Below are positions 1-12,455 of a DNA stretch of 64,000 bases, piece after piece (within the stretch, counting starts at the first letter, position 1; every line of letters begins with the position of its first letter). This DNA is from Onchidella celtica. Its lineage: Eukaryota; Mollusca; Gastropoda; Systellommatophora; Onchidiidae. Below the pieces are notes generated by a model. The model was not told where the DNA came from. It did no database searches and saw nothing but the letters and a program-made list of their open reading frames with translations. The stretch spans positions 16,548,506 to 16,612,505 of the forward strand of contig OZ007571.1 of the NCBI GenBank assembly GCA_963931925.1, read 5' to 3'. Made by a program: the position numbers and the translations under genes.

Positions 1-1936
1 AGAGTGGGAGAACTGAGAATGGTGAAATGTTTAAAAAGAAGAAAATTTTGATCACTAGGGCCTAAAATTCATTACATTATGAAAATTTACACTCTTTATA
101 CCAGTAACTATTTTTCTGCTACCATCCTTAATCACAATGGGAGGTTGTGCGTGGGTGTCACTGCATGATTGTTCAAATTTTAGGAACTGTGCAACATCAA
201 GTGACTGACTAATGAAGAGGTTTCCATTTATCACAGTAGAACACAATAGACACTAAAGTTCCTATTCAGTGAACAGTTTAAACAAAGGCAAGGGCCACCA
301 CTGATCACAGCACTACACTCTCAGGTTCTACATAAAAATTTTGCTTTCATGATTTTTTTGGATTGTGTTGTACCATTTTCCATCTGCCCTGAAGTTTTAT
401 TGTGATAATCTTTTATCCATAGTTTGCTGCTCTTGTCAGATGATTATGACTTTCACAATTCAGTAGTGACTATGTCTGACATCGATTTAATCTTCATAAG
501 CATAACATGTTGTCAGAAGCCAGGGAATGCTCATAAAAGTTGGCAGACACAACTCGAAAGTTCAAGCTGGCTTTCAATACAGAAAAATTTTATCTAATGT
601 TGATTATTTTAAGAGAGGTCAGACCATAGCAACACATATTAGTACTGATGGTATTATAATGACTCTTCAGTTTGTGAAGAAAAAGAAGTTAAGTGAGCTA
701 CATTTTGCCTGCATGACTTGGATGCTTTTCTTTGATTGGATATAATGTGCTGAAATTTTCTGCATATGATGTTGCCAAATAAGTTACTATTTTACTTATT
801 TTTCACACTACCCCTGTCAGATAAACAAAATGTTAAAAATTGGAAGCATTCCCCTAGAAAAATCTGCACCTGCATCTGGAGGATCAGATCACCATTCCTT
901 AAGATTGTAGTGACTCAAAATTTGAAAATCAGTTGTTCTTTTATATACATTGTATATTCAACTATGTTCAAAGGTGCATTGAATGACCTTGATTTTAGAC
1001 TTCTTCTAAGCCAAAAAATAATTGAATTACAAACTTTCAAAAATTCATCATAACTAGACTTGTGCTAAAAAGAAACAGTTTTTTGCTTATCTGAATATGA
1101 GCCAAAACCGATTACTACAGTTTGAGAGAATGGTGACGAGTTGTAGCTTGTAGTGCATCTTATGTTTTATGTGTCTATAAGGATAAGCAATGAGAAAAAA
1201 CCCATGTGGTGGCTTTTGTCAGAGATTTATGAATCATTAAAAAAAAATTTTTAGATAAGTCTTGTTCCTGGAAGCTTCAAATATATTTTGAATGGATACA
1301 GTCTTTGCACCTTAAGATATGTCCTGTGAAAACTTCTTTCTGTTTGTGAATATGAATCAAGACACCTTTAAAGGTGACAAGATGGCAAAGGCATTAGAAA
1401 TAATGTAATGTACACTATTTTGCCAGTTTAAAATAATAGATACCCTCTCTTTCAGATGGGTGGGGATAGGGGTTGCCTGCAGCGTACGAAAAGTGTACAT
1501 GGGGGTAGGGGGAAGGAGTATGGGGAGCATACAAGAATGCTTTTCAGTTATGGTATTAAATTAAAAAGTCTGATTTCATTTCTTTTTTTTTCAGCAAATT
1601 AAACTGTTAGATGATTTAAGAATCATGTTTCTAATGAAACAATTAAATAGTTCTGTAAATTGCCATTTAAAGTTTTAAAACATCAAGGCCTTATCACTGA
1701 CATACACCATTCTAATGGAGCTTATACAATGGGAGAATTGAAGCCAAGCTTATGAAAAGCATATGGTTGGGGGGGGGGGGGTAAAAATGCCAAAACCGAG
1801 CGCATGTACTTCATAGATGGCCCCTAAAATATTGTTCAGATGTAAGCTTTATGGTTACCCATCACACTCTTGGCGAAAATAATGATACATAGTACATATA
1901 TTTATAATGTGAATTCGTAGTATGTTTGAAATGATT
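1..1936. other. Intergenic sequence without recognised gene
   Basis: AT-rich sequence with short open frames that show no codon pattern or family resemblance. It contains one member of a dispersed repeat pair (888-1140) and a 13-base G run (1769-1781). I see no splice-consistent exon. Confidence 0.6.
888..1140 (+). repeat. Dispersed repeat, copy 1 of pair with 12210-12455
   Basis: The stretch from CCATTCCTTAAGATTGTAGT to about 1140 is matched in order by 12210-12455. The best block contains TTGTGCTAAAA, CAGTTTTTTGCTT, CCAAAACTGATTACYACAGTTT and a TGACGA core. Divergence is large, so these are old copies of an unidentified element in the same orientation. Confidence 0.65.
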
Positions 1937-2280
1937 ATAAGATAAGATAAGAATTACTTTAATATTCCATGGGGGAAATTCTCTTTCACAGAGCTTTTAA
2001 GAGTACATGCATAGTACGCACATCTTGCACATCATGACATATAAACATAATATATCATAACAGAATAAACTCAGTAATGGGCACAATGAAGTGAAAGGGT
2101 AAGGAATCTCAGTGAAATGTTGCACACATCTAGCTATAGTTCTTTGTTGAGGCACATTGCAGAGGGCAAAAGTGCTCCTCTGTTTGCTCTCATGTGTATT
2201 ATTCTGTTCCTTCTGAATGATCTAGAAATTTGATGAAACAGGGTATGGTGACTGTCATTTAGGTTGGATATGAATTTCTT
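1937..2280 (-). mobile_element. 5'-truncated CR1/Rex1-type LINE: ORF C-terminus and 3' tail
   Basis: On the minus strand, the last about 48 codons (2280 down to 2134) read NLNDSHHTLFHQISRSFRRN and later GALLPSAMCLNKEL. This follows the C-terminal pattern of the LINE at 7830 (INDPQHPLNKEYIRSVRS ... SFIPSSTRML). A 3' untranslated part follows and ends in (TTATC)-type repeats at 1941-1951, the same tail type as the intact copy. It is a dead-on-arrival copy with no endonuclease or RT. Confidence 0.65.
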
Positions 2281-3321
2281 TGCACAAGCACTTGAGTGCA
2301 GATGGTCAAACCTGAAAAATGCAGCGATGATAATTCTGATAATAATTCTGTTCATTCCACAAGTGTCATTTTCCAGTGAATAATTAATGACAACCGTATT
2401 TATCAGTGCAACTGTAATAACACTTGTTTTGAATCGATGCACGACGATTTCATAAATGACGTCAATTGGGTCGAAATTGGACCAGAAAAAAATGATCAGT
2501 TAGTTCGTGATAATGATATGCAAACATTATGTGTGATGGAAGAGGTAGAAATGGCAGGTTTGAAAGCCTGAGTTAGCATAATACACGTGAGCGAGCATAA
2601 TATTACATTCGGGTATTATGGAAGAGAGAAAGATGTTCAGTTTGTTGTCCTGCACGATTATCGATTATACAGTGGGTAATTTAAACCAGATGAACCAACA
2701 GAAACAAGATGTGCTGTGCAATCAAACATTTTTTATCACCATGACAACGTGTGGTACAGATGAGGGCCTAGCAATTCCCGGCCCAGATACCAGTGATATG
2801 GCATGAGTATTGTTGAAACAGTTTTGAGCTGAGTCTTGTGTTGAGCTAAGGACTGAAACAGACCAAGCCTGGTGTTGGTGCCAGACTGGTGGCTGGCCAC
2901 CCATAAATTTTGCTTCGCATTAGCACAATAGGTGCTGCTTCCGGTTGGGTCTTGGCGTGGACAGTGCCTATTGTGCTAAGGTTTCTCTCCTAATTGTGGT
3001 CGACATGCCTAAATATCAAAAGAAAAGCGTTATCTGCTAGCATTAACACTTTTTATGACAGTCTGTGAGAAAGGACGCACCGATTCCAACAAACCAGATA
3101 AACAGAATCTGAGCAAACCTTTGAAAACTTGTAGTTATACTTTTACAGACGATACTTTTCTCCAGAGCATTTAAATTCAAACTTGGAGACGGTGGCACGT
3201 CTTAACGAAATTAATGGTAAAAAAGAAAAACTACAACGCATTAACACGCACGAGAACTGGACAAGCATGTGTGCATTCGTTCTTTTATCGGAGTACACAG
3301 GAGAGACAGACAGACTTACAT
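2281..3321. other. Intergenic, with a partly palindromic dispersed repeat at about 2857-2985
   Basis: No gene is seen. The block 2857-2985 contains the inverted pair AGCACAATAGGTGCTG and CAGTGCCTATTGTGCT. Its segment CCAGACTGGTGGCTGGCCAC then CCATAAATTTTGC is found in reverse complement, diverged, at 28515-28570. It is an old inverted-repeat element of unknown class. Confidence 0.5.
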
Positions 3322-3810
3322 TATAAAAACCACAGAAGAACTTTTGGGCCGCGGCAAGGCTCAAAACCCAGTGAAAACTTGGCAAAAAGAAAAACTTGTA
3401 AGTAGCAAAGCCTCGCGCAAAAAATACTACCCAAACGATACAATGAAACGTAAAGAAACGGGGAAGACAGAAAATGCCAATATTTCGGCAAAAGCGGCAT
3501 TACAAGCCAGGACTCGCAGATCAATAGACACATTTATTTCAGATTCTCTTAATATTCCAAATATTTCATATGTATTGATATTTTTATTGTTCGTTTGTTT
3601 TATCTGTTCAGTTTTCCATTTTTTCCCCCGGTTTTTTGAATATTTTTTTTTATTTTGTTTTTCCTTGAAGAAGGCTTTAGCCGAAATAATTATTGGCATT
3701 TTCTGTCGTCCATTTTCCTTTGCGTTGCATCGTATCGTTTGGATATTATTTCTTAGGCGAGGCTTTGCTACATACAAGTTTTTCTTTTTGCCAATTTTAG
3801 ACTCACATTA
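3322..3810. mobile_element. Foldback (inverted-repeat) element, diverged copy
   Basis: The left arm (3379-3501) and right arm (3667-3797) are inverted copies about 80 percent alike, separated by about 165 bp of AT-rich sequence. Shared arm blocks are TTGGCAAAAAGAAAAACTTG, GTAGCAAAGCCTCGC, AAACGATAC and GACAGAAAATGCCAAT. A flank with ATAAAAACCACAGAA precedes the left arm. The family recurs at 25306-25634, weakly at 58265-58470, and at 63812 onward. The loop-side box GAAGAAGGCTTTAGCCGAAA resembles 3' regions of Penelope-like elements, which is only a suggestion of origin. Confidence 0.75.
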
Positions 3811-6800
3811 AAGAGCACGTGCACCACCTAATTCCGAACAATTATCCCTAGAAAAAAAAACCCATCATCAGTACACTCTATTTTAATGAAGGTTGAATCC
3901 ATGAAGTACAGTTTAGCAAAACAAGATTAAAGATAGTAGCAGATAACAAAGATTCAATGCAAGAAGTGATGGTCAGTAAGTGCGCAAACTTCGACGTTAT
4001 GAGAAGAGCTTCATGAAAAAGCGCTTCAAATAAGTAAAGAAACCGAGCGAAAAGAACACATTGACCTAACTTGCGCCGGTTTTGGGGAGAAATCAAAAGC
4101 AGCAATTATTGATTGGCATGATGTTGAATGGTAGCCGAGTTTACCATGGTCAGGGAAGGTTTTTTGAAGTGGCAATTAAGCCTTCCTTACGTTGTTTTAT
4201 ACTTTGCCCGACCTTGTTTTTGTACTTGGCTCTACAAAATGGCGCAGTGGTGAAGGAACACGCGTGGGTACTTGCATTGCCTGTAATTACTTCAGCGGTC
4301 CGGTAATTTTCCTGTAACTCATCCCCCCCCCCCCTCCCCCCAAAGTTGGATGGGGGTGGGGTGGATGTAAGGTGTGTTTGTGTGTATGTTGGGGATGGCG
4401 GAGGACTTATTTAGTGAGGCGGTTACGTCAAAAACTTGAGAGATGAATGGGGAGGCGTTCATTGAAGAGTGTAACAATGTGATTCCCAGTAGTAAAATAA
4501 ATATGTTCTCACGGGCCCTCAAAAACATGCGACCGGTATTGTGATATTTTTTTATGTGTTTGTTTGTTGTAGGGTGAAGTTTTTATGTCGCCACAATTTA
4601 ACCAATCCAAATCCAAAGTTGAGTTAGAAGCTTATTATGAAATTTCAGCGATTTGTTTGCTTGCTAATATTGTGGTTGTGTGCGTAGTTAATGAAGTTAT
4701 GATGATGAAGAGAATCCAGTCAGGGAGGCGGCCCAGATTATGCCGTTCAGTCAGCTACAATTTATCTCTCAGCACATGGTAAGTCGTTAAACTTTCGGTT
4801 TTGTTCCATCCAACACCCGATATTTTATGAAAGGATAATGAGCGAGACCAGATCGGAAAGCGAAGAGACGCGGAGTTGAAAGCGTGCGACACTGCAGTTT
4901 TGCCGAGTCACTGCGCGCACACGGCAGTAGGCTTGTATTATGTTTACCGCCCTGTGCCAGTTTTGGTACTACGCATGACAAGTCACGGAATAGTTCGTAT
5001 CCGCCACAACAGGCCTATCAGGATAAATAAATTTTCATGTGTTGCACCGTCCAACTGAAAGGTGTCACCTAAATGGACTACTGCACAAAAAAGAATTCGT
5101 CATATATCGGGTAGGTTACAGTGATTTTAACTGCCATAAATTTTCCATATAGAGAAAAAGTACGTCACTACGGTAAACACATTCACTTGAACAAGGTATG
5201 TTTCGTTTTTTGTGCATTTTTTGTTTTTTTGTTTCGTTAGGGCTGTGTTCGTATAAAGACGATTAATTTAAAATGGTGATCTTTAAATTCACATGGCAAG
5301 ACAGTTTGCACCATCAACGCGCGTTTCCATCGGAACATCGTTACCGTTGTCTTGGGGGGGGGGGGGGGCTCCCCACGGTCCCCATTTTCGGGTAATGTTT
5401 TAAAAGCACTCACCATCTTTGCAGTGTTTCCCTTTCGAATTTTTATGGAGTCAAGAAGAGCCGAGTTTTGACGACAGAGTTGAGAAATTTATCTTCATTA
5501 TTACGTTATCATTTCAGTTCGTAGATTTCCGGTGGGATTTGACCCTGGCCGTATTGTTATATATATATTCTAGCAATGGATAAAAAATACCTGTACCATT
5601 GAATAAGCAATTTCCTGCACCCAGTGTCATCTTTTCCCCATCAAGCGCTGTGATATCCTGACCTTTCTAGCTGACCGAAGTTCATCGGTAACTTTGGCCC
5701 CGGCATGTTTGTTTTAAATAATATTTTTACGTCTGTCTAAACATTATAGGGCTTGAGTAGCCTTTTTTGTTGTTGTTGTTGTTAAATTGTGCGACAGCTT
5801 TTCAGTATTTGTCTAATAGTGACTCAGTAATAAAACCAGCAGCAATGTGCTTACACAGATTAGATGCTGCTGTTTCCAATGTGCGGTAGACCAAAAGAAC
5901 AATGATCATAAAACAGGAGAGGGAATCTAAATGATCATGGAAATCAGATTTCGGGTCTACAGTACTCCAGGCTTTACGAAAAAAAACGACTTTATTCTTA
6001 AATAATCATGAAACTTAAAATACTGAAATGATTTTTTTTTAAAAGCTATAAGGAATGCTCATGGAGACTTCGTGGAGTTTTGAAGTATGATTCTTTTCAA
6101 ATTTGTCTATTTACTTTTGTAATGTTGTAAGGGTGGTTTAAGAATTCGAACGACATGTTGCACAGTTCAGGTTATATACGGGTAATGGTCATTACACAAA
6201 GCGCAGTAATGCACACTCTGTGACCATCTTATATGTGACCAGACCATTACCATATAGGACGGCCAACCATTTTACTTAATCATTTCATTATGTATTTTGA
6301 AGCTAAGATCTTTATTTTCAGGAGAGCCTGGCCTGACATAATGCTAGTTTGGCCTTGTATTTTGATTTTCTGTTCCTGATTCATAACACTTTCTCTAATT
6401 TAACCTTGCCATCATATATAGAACACTTATTTTTGGCATTATCCGGTCAAAAAGTGTCACGCTCGGATCATAAGAGCTCTGGTCACCGATGCGGAACAAT
6501 TTCATTTGCCCTTCCAACTCCTTGACGGGATTTTATTTGCGTCACGTCTCTTGGTCACGTATATATCACGGGCTGGAAAAGTTCGCTTGCACTGGCCATA
6601 CAGATTAGTGAATGTCTGTCGGGTGGACACTGGAAGGTCAGCTGCGAACACTGAACTGAAATTGTCGATGGGGGGGGGGGGGGTAAATATAACTTGCATT
6701 TGGTGGAAAGTAGTGAAACCATATACGTTTATGCAGTTGTGTAAGGAAAAGAAGAATGTTGCCACCGTCTCTGGCACAGGTGTACTCAAAATCTCGTCTG

Positions 6801-7564
6801 ATATTGCCTTTGTTTTCGAAGATCCTTACGTGCTTTACATCACCGTAATGCATTTTCTCTTGCAGTTCACATTGCCAGCCTGCTCTCTGGGCAGAACACA
6901 AAATTAATGTCGAAACACTGTTAAACAGACCGTGTCGAACTAAACCACCGGCTGTAGGCACATTTTCAATCCCCGAGGGTTCCTGTTGGTCCTTAAATGG
7001 TTGGGGAATTATTATTATTATTATCACTATTATTTTTTAGAAAAGAGTAAATTAAAGAAATTATCCCATACTCCCACCATCTCGCCCCCGCCCTAGTGCA
7101 GCAAGGTAGACACAACAACTAAAGGAACACGGTTTGATAACAAAATAACACACTTAATTGTCATCTGCGTCCAGAGCCCACGGTAACGAACTTTATTTTC
7201 AATGATACCTGGTTTTCCACATTTTCTAGTTTGCAGAAACCTTGCGTGTATTGTGTCAAATCGGCAGCCCTGGAATGTCGATCGGTTAGTCTGTAATGGA
7301 GTTTGATAGGTTTTGACTCACAATTGATAAAACAGAAAACTTATTTCCAGGGGCTCACTTAGGGGCCCATTTCTCTCAGGTTTTGGAACCTGTGTTCTAG
7401 CGTACAGCTGTGTCGAGGATAAACATTTTAATGCAAATTTGGCCTACATGTGTTTCAGCCAATTTGGTGTCAACGTTGTGCACCCGGGGTACTGCAAGTT
7501 CAGCAGTGTCATAAATATTGCCGACTTGTCGTTCTTTCTCTACGTTAATCTGGCGTAGATTTCC
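3811..7564. other. Intergenic sequence, no supported gene
   Basis: AT-rich DNA with C/G homopolymers at 4323-4341, 5354-5368 and 6670-6683, an ATT microsatellite near 7011, and a more CpG-rich patch at about 4790-5000. Open frames here lack family resemblance. The CpG patch could be a distant promoter or untranslated exon, but nothing in the sequence proves it. Confidence 0.55.
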
Positions 7565-10500
7565 GTATAAGATAAGATAAGATAAGATAAATTTTATTCG
7601 TCCTTGTACAAGGAAATTTGTTTTGATCATTGAATACATAACAATACAGTTACAGAAGCAGAAAGTATGATACATAGCGCGCACACACACATATATACAC
7701 ACACACTGATAAATTAACAAAATTAACAAAATTAACAGTGCACACAATATGCTTCCCTAACTAAAACACATTGACCTGACACGCAGGACATAATTCAACT
7801 GTGCACAGATTACGATCAAGATGACGACATTATTGTAACATCCTAGTTGATGATGGAATAAACGATTTAAAGTAGCGCTCAGTTTTAGTTTTCTTTGACA
7901 ACAGCCTTAAACTTCTTACAGATCTTATATATTCCTTGTTCAGGGGATGTTGGGGGTCATTTATAATAATATTAGCTTTTTTAATACAAGCACCAGTGTA
8001 CAGCTCATCAAAATATGGCAGATCACAGATACAAATTTTGGATGCTTTTTTAATTAAATTATTGATCTTATTTTTATCTTTTTGTAAGATGTTTCCTCCC
8101 CAACAGACAACTCCATACATCAAAACGCTCTGAATAGCCATGGTGTAAAATATTTTCAGAATGCTTTTGCTAACTTTTAAAAAGCGGAGCTTTCTGAGGA
8201 AATACATGCGCTGGTTGGCTTTCTTGTATACATATGTTACATGCGCATGCCAGTTAAGCAATGAATCAATAGTAATGCCAAGATATTTGGCCTCTGTGAC
8301 AATTTCAACCTCTTCATTGTTGATAGTAAGAGGGCAAACAGGATCGTTGTTATTTTTCCTAAAGTCAAAAACAAGCTCTTTTGTTTTCTTAACATTCAGT
8401 AGAAGATAGTTGTTATTACACCAACAGTGAAAGGATTGTACAATGTTAGAATATTCGTGGCCAGAGTTAGGTAAAAGGCCTAAAATAGCAGAGTCGTCGG
8501 CAAATTTAAGAAGGTAAGCGTTGTTGTGTGTCACAGTGAAATCATTTGTATACAATGTATACAAGGCAGGTGACAGCACGCAGCCTTGTGGCGCTCCTGT
8601 GTTTGTTGTGAGTAATTTGGAAAATGTGTTGTTTATATCCACAAACTGGCTTCTCTGTGTTAGAAATTCGAAGATCCAGCTCTTTAAAAAAGAACTCACG
8701 TGTAGGTTGGTAAGCTTTTGAAACATTAAGTGCGGTTGTATGGTGTTAAACGCAGACGAAAAATCGACTAGGAGCACACGAACACAGGTTTTACCAGTGT
8801 CTAAATGACTGTAGATGTTATGCAATAAAAACAATAAGGCGTCTTCTGTGTTCCTGTTTTCTTTGTATGCAAATTGCAAAGGATCGAGATTTTGTTTGAC
8901 CTCCTTCGTTAGTTCAGTTAAAACAAGTTTTTCAAAGCATTTAAAGATAATGGAAGTTAATGCAACTGGGCGAAGGTCGTTCATTTCAGATATTTTTGGT
9001 TTTTTGGGGACAGGTAAGATTTTTGACAATCTCCAAATGTTTGGTATGTAATGGTTTTGAAAGGATTTGTTGAAGATGAAAGTAAAAATTTTTGCTAGTT
9101 GTTCAGCACATGTTCTCACTACTTTGCTTCCAATGTTATCTGGTCCAGATGCCTTTCTTTCCTTAACAGATTTAAATTGTTTCACAACAGCATCATAATC
9201 AAAACAAATATTACATTCATCATTATCAAAATCAAAACTGTCTCTTATTTCCTGGTGTTGGTTGGAGAAATCGTGTTTGTCAAAGCGACAGTAGAACTGA
9301 TTCAATTCATTGGCAAATTCGCTTTCATTCACAACATTCACTTTATTCTTCATACAATCGTACCCCGTAACCTGTTTCATTCCCTTCCACACAGATGACA
9401 TGTCATTTGATTTAAAACTTGCTTCAATTTTATCTCTGTATTCTTTTTTACACACTTTGATTCTCTTTTTAATTAGTTTGTTTACTTTAGCGAGGTCGCT
9501 TTTACTATAGTTTTTTCGGAGTCTTTTTTTGTCAACAATAGCTTCAAGGCATTCTTTTGTTAACCATGGTTTACTATTTGGATACACACACACACTTTTC
9601 TTAGGTATAATTAGATCTTCACAAAACTGGATGTAGGAGTTAACAGTAAGAACAAGGTCGTCTAAATTAGTACCTGTGTTTGTAAAAATGTCCCAATCCG
9701 TGCAGTCAAAACAGGCTTGAAGTTGGTCGCAGGCCTCGTCTGTCCATGTTTTTATTACTTTGGTGTCTGCTTTATAAGTTCTTAACACAGGTCGATACTT
9801 TGGTTGCATAGATATCATAAGATGGTCTGAGTTCCCCAGTGGTGGTAGAGGGAAAGAACGATAGGCGCCAGTGATATTACAATAAAATAAGTCCAGAGTG
9901 TTCTCGTCTCTAGTAGGAATGGTGACATATTGGGTGTAGTGCGGGATGTTGTCCATGGTTGCATGATTAAAATCTCCTTGTATGATGTGAACAGCGTCTG
10001 GCCATTTTGATTCCTGTGTATTTATGATGTTATGAAGGGTTGTTGCAGCGGTGGTCTTGTTAGCATCTGGTGGTATGTAGACGGTGTTGAAAACCACATT
10101 TGTAAACTCACGAGGTAGATAGTATGGACGAACGTTTACAGTAAGAACCTCAATATCAGGTGTGCAGATGTTGTTTACAATAGTGATGTTGTTGGCATGG
10201 GCCCAGGGTTTGTTGATGTAAATGCAAACACCCCCGCCTTTAGATTTTAATGATGCCTCTGTCCTGTCCTCTCGATATAAAATGAAACCATCTATACTTG
10301 TCTCGTCGTTGGTGTTGTTAGAGTCGAACCAGGTCTCAGTGAATGCAATAGCCGAGGCATCTCGGTAGTCGTGGCACCATTTCGTACAACCTTGTAATTC
10401 ATCTAGTTTGTTACTCAGCGTGCGACAGTTACCAAATAAAACAGCAGGAAGAAATGGTCTTGATTTTCTTCTCTTGTTTCTCACTTTTATGCCGCCTCTT

Positions 10501-10930
10501 CTACCTCTTTTCCTTTGTTTTTGATCAGGAAAAGAGTACCTAGTGTGTGCACAGTCTTGTTGACATTGAATGTTGAGTGACTTTAACATGGCCGCCGTGT
10601 AATGGATGCTAGCGGGCTCGATAATGGCTTGATTTTCGCCTGTGGCTTCTACAAAGGGCGAAATAATAACAAATAGGATGCACAAACCGATGATGGAACA
10701 CTTCATGTCCATGGTGGAAAACTTTCAGCGGTGTGCAATTATCCAAGACAAGGGAAAACACATAAAAATTCACAGACAACAATGATCGTGTCGCCATGGG
10801 GGCGGATTCCCTACGTCAGACCGATGCCGGCACGATGTCGCATTCAGCCAATCGACGAGGGAACGATATCATTCCTATATGAGCAGACTTGACGTCGATC
10901 CCACGTGTCGGATATCCGCGGGGTTGCTGG
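7565..10930 (-). mobile_element. Apparently full-length CR1/Rex1-type LINE
   Basis: The element reads right to left. It has a short, relatively CpG-rich 5' region (about 10930-10713), one long ORF, and a roughly 260-bp 3' region ending in four TTATC units (7567-7590). A single APE-endonuclease/RT protein without RNase H, and a microsatellite-like 3' tail rather than poly(A), are typical of the CR1 group. I could not identify a target-site duplication, so the outer borders are approximate. Confidence 0.85.
7830..10712 (-). CDS. LINE polyprotein: APE endonuclease and reverse transcriptase (960 aa)
   Basis: This protein nicks target DNA and reverse-transcribes its own RNA. The endonuclease spans about residues 85-310, with GNCRTLSNKLDEL, FTETW, QGDFNHA and the catalytic NSDHLM. 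The reverse transcriptase spans about 490-800, with VLLVDFSSAFNT (motif A), GAPQGCVLSPALYTLYTND (motif B) and LLKFADDSAIL (motif C, catalytic Asp pair). The frame is uninterrupted and ends in the family-type SFIPSSTRML, so the copy may be competent. The first 25 residues (MDMKCSIIGLCILFVIISPF and on) look like a cleavable signal peptide and are followed by a basic KQRKRGRRGG region. No 2A-type DxExNPGP motif is present. Rex1-like assignment comes from the RT block pattern and is not certain. Confidence 0.92.
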   Translation of the reverse strand: MDMKCSIIGLCILFVIISPFVEATGENQAIIEPASIHYTAAMLKSLNIQCQQDCAHTRYSFPDQKQRKRGRRGGIKVRNKRRKSRPFLPAVLFGNCRTLSNKLDELQGCTKWCHDYRDASAIAFTETWFDSNNTNDETSIDGFILYREDRTEASLKSKGGGVCIYINKPWAHANNITIVNNICTPDIEVLTVNVRPYYLPREFTNVVFNTVYIPPDANKTTAATTLHNIINTQESKWPDAVHIIQGDFNHATMDNIPHYTQYVTIPTRDENTLDLFYCNITGAYRSFPLPPLGNSDHLMISMQPKYRPVLRTYKADTKVIKTWTDEACDQLQACFDCTDWDIFTNTGTNLDDLVLTVNSYIQFCEDLIIPKKSVCVYPNSKPWLTKECLEAIVDKKRLRKNYSKSDLAKVNKLIKKRIKVCKKEYRDKIEASFKSNDMSSVWKGMKQVTGYDCMKNKVNVVNESEFANELNQFYCRFDKHDFSNQHQEIRDSFDFDNDECNICFDYDAVVKQFKSVKERKASGPDNIGSKVVRTCAEQLAKIFTFIFNKSFQNHYIPNIWRLSKILPVPKKPKISEMNDLRPVALTSIIFKCFEKLVLTELTKEVKQNLDPLQFAYKENRNTEDALLFLLHNIYSHLDTGKTCVRVLLVDFSSAFNTIQPHLMFQKLTNLHVSSFLKSWIFEFLTQRSQFVDINNTFSKLLTTNTGAPQGCVLSPALYTLYTNDFTVTHNNAYLLKFADDSAILGLLPNSGHEYSNIVQSFHCWCNNNYLLLNVKKTKELVFDFRKNNNDPVCPLTINNEEVEIVTEAKYLGITIDSLLNWHAHVTYVYKKANQRMYFLRKLRFLKVSKSILKIFYTMAIQSVLMYGVVCWGGNILQKDKNKINNLIKKASKICICDLPYFDELYTGACIKKANIIINDPQHPLNKEYIRSVRSLRLLSKKTKTERYFKSFIPSSTRMLQ

Positions 10931-12209
10931 CTAGGATCTTGCTGTCTTTCTTTCTTTAAGTAAGGCAGTTTCGTCTTTTCCACAAGGCAAGTATTTTCGT
11001 TTTAGCTTGCCGGAGCTCAATATGCCCTCATGAGCCACACAAACAAGAAGGTGGGTGAATTTGGAGATTTTATTTATGATTGGCTCTGAGATATCTTCCA
11101 AAAAAAAAGGTGGGGGTGGTGGTGACAACAGGGCATTGGCTCATGTTAAATAAAGAAAAAAGGAGTGAGGGCGGGAAATGACTGTCAGCCCCAGATACTC
11201 CGTTCTGGCGATGTTATCCTTTAGCAAACAAGGTCGTTCAAGTGTGGCGCAGCTAGCCACGGTACCTGGCCAGCCTGGATGCTGCCTGGAGCCAGTTAGT
11301 AGGCCAAGTACTCGCTGGTGTGTATGAATCGATCGAAACTGCCAAGGGATCATGATGCAGCAAAACTCGCTTTTCCAATAGTCAAGCATGAAAAGACACC
11401 TGTGTGTTAATATGGGCATTTTAATTTACGGTTTCCTCGGCAGCACTTTTACAATAGCAATAAATTTACATGATATCACTACGCTCTCTGTCTCTCTCTC
11501 TGCTTGGTAATGAAAGAACTCTCCTCACAGGCATTTTAAAAAAAGAGAAGGCAAAAAAAGTCTTATTGTAAAAGCACCAGGTTTTTGGCTATATTTCATG
11601 AAACAACAACAACAACAAAATTGCTGGAATAATATAGTTTATTTCGTGACGCATGCTTCTGAAATTTTCTGTGTCATACGACACCGAGTTGAATTAATTA
11701 ATAGTGTGGTGAATTTTATCGTTTTTCGATACATCATAGTTGTAGGTAATTTACTTGCTTCAGATTGGGTATCTAACTCCCTGTCTATCTGTTTGAAAAT
11801 GTAGGAGATTTTCAACATAATTATATGCACATTGTTTATGTTTATTCCGAAGCCGCAGCAGTGTCCACAATATTTGGCTTGAGAGATGGCTTTCCACTTT
11901 AAACCCGTGCAAACAATTTTTTGGAGTTTATGTATTTTGTTTAAAGAGCGAAAGTTCTAAGGTTGTGAATGGTACGCGCTGTGATTTGTTTCGATAGTAT
12001 TCACCAATGATTTTCGGAACACCATCTTTCTGTAAAACGCTGAAGTAAGTGCAGACTGTTAACTATACAGTATAGAGATGATGAGACCCAAAAAAAATTT
12101 TAAAAAATTGGGGGGGGGGGGGGGGGGGACAGGGGCGAAACTCAAAGGATCACACTGGAAACAAATATGTAATTAAGAAAAATAATGTTTTAAGGTCACG
12201 TGGTCACCG
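10931..12209. other. Intergenic sequence, nothing recognised
   Basis: No exon or RNA gene is visible. It holds a short CT-rich run near 11488, an ACA microsatellite near 11602 and the 19-base G homopolymer at 12110-12128. Confidence 0.55.
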
Positions 12210-12455
12210 TTCCCTAAGACTGTAGTATGCGAAAGTCAAAAATTCGAAAAATCGGATTTATATTTTCAACTCCATTCAAAGCCGCACCGAACGATCTTCG
12301 TTCTAGACTCCTGTGCACAAAAATAATCGGAACAGCAAATTTTCGAAACGTCATCTACACTAGTTGTGCTAAAATAAAGCAGTTTTTTTGCTTCTCCTGA
12401 AAAGTTGCCAAAACTGATTACCACAGTTTTAGGGGAAGATGACGACATGCAAAGT
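12210..12455 (+). repeat. Dispersed repeat, copy 2 of pair with 888-1140
   Basis: A second diverged copy of the family described at 888-1140, with the same orientation and block order. It follows an AT-rich segment just after the longest G homopolymer of the window (12110-12128). Confidence 0.65.

Noticed and set aside
3269..3811. 180-codon open frame on the plus strand and 116-codon frame on the minus strand
   Set aside because: Both run through the inverted arms of the foldback element and have no family resemblance. The minus- and plus-strand frames mirror each other.
4585..4790. Candidate 5' exon ending CTCAGCACATG|GTAAGT
   Set aside because: The donor fits, but the 65-codon frame has no resemblance to ABCA and the known ABCA start codon is at 18837. 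An untranslated exon here cannot be excluded but has no support.
6160..6260. Inverted pair GGTAATGGTC / GACCATTACC
   Set aside because: The arms are only about 10 bp with unmatched surroundings, which is not enough to call an element.
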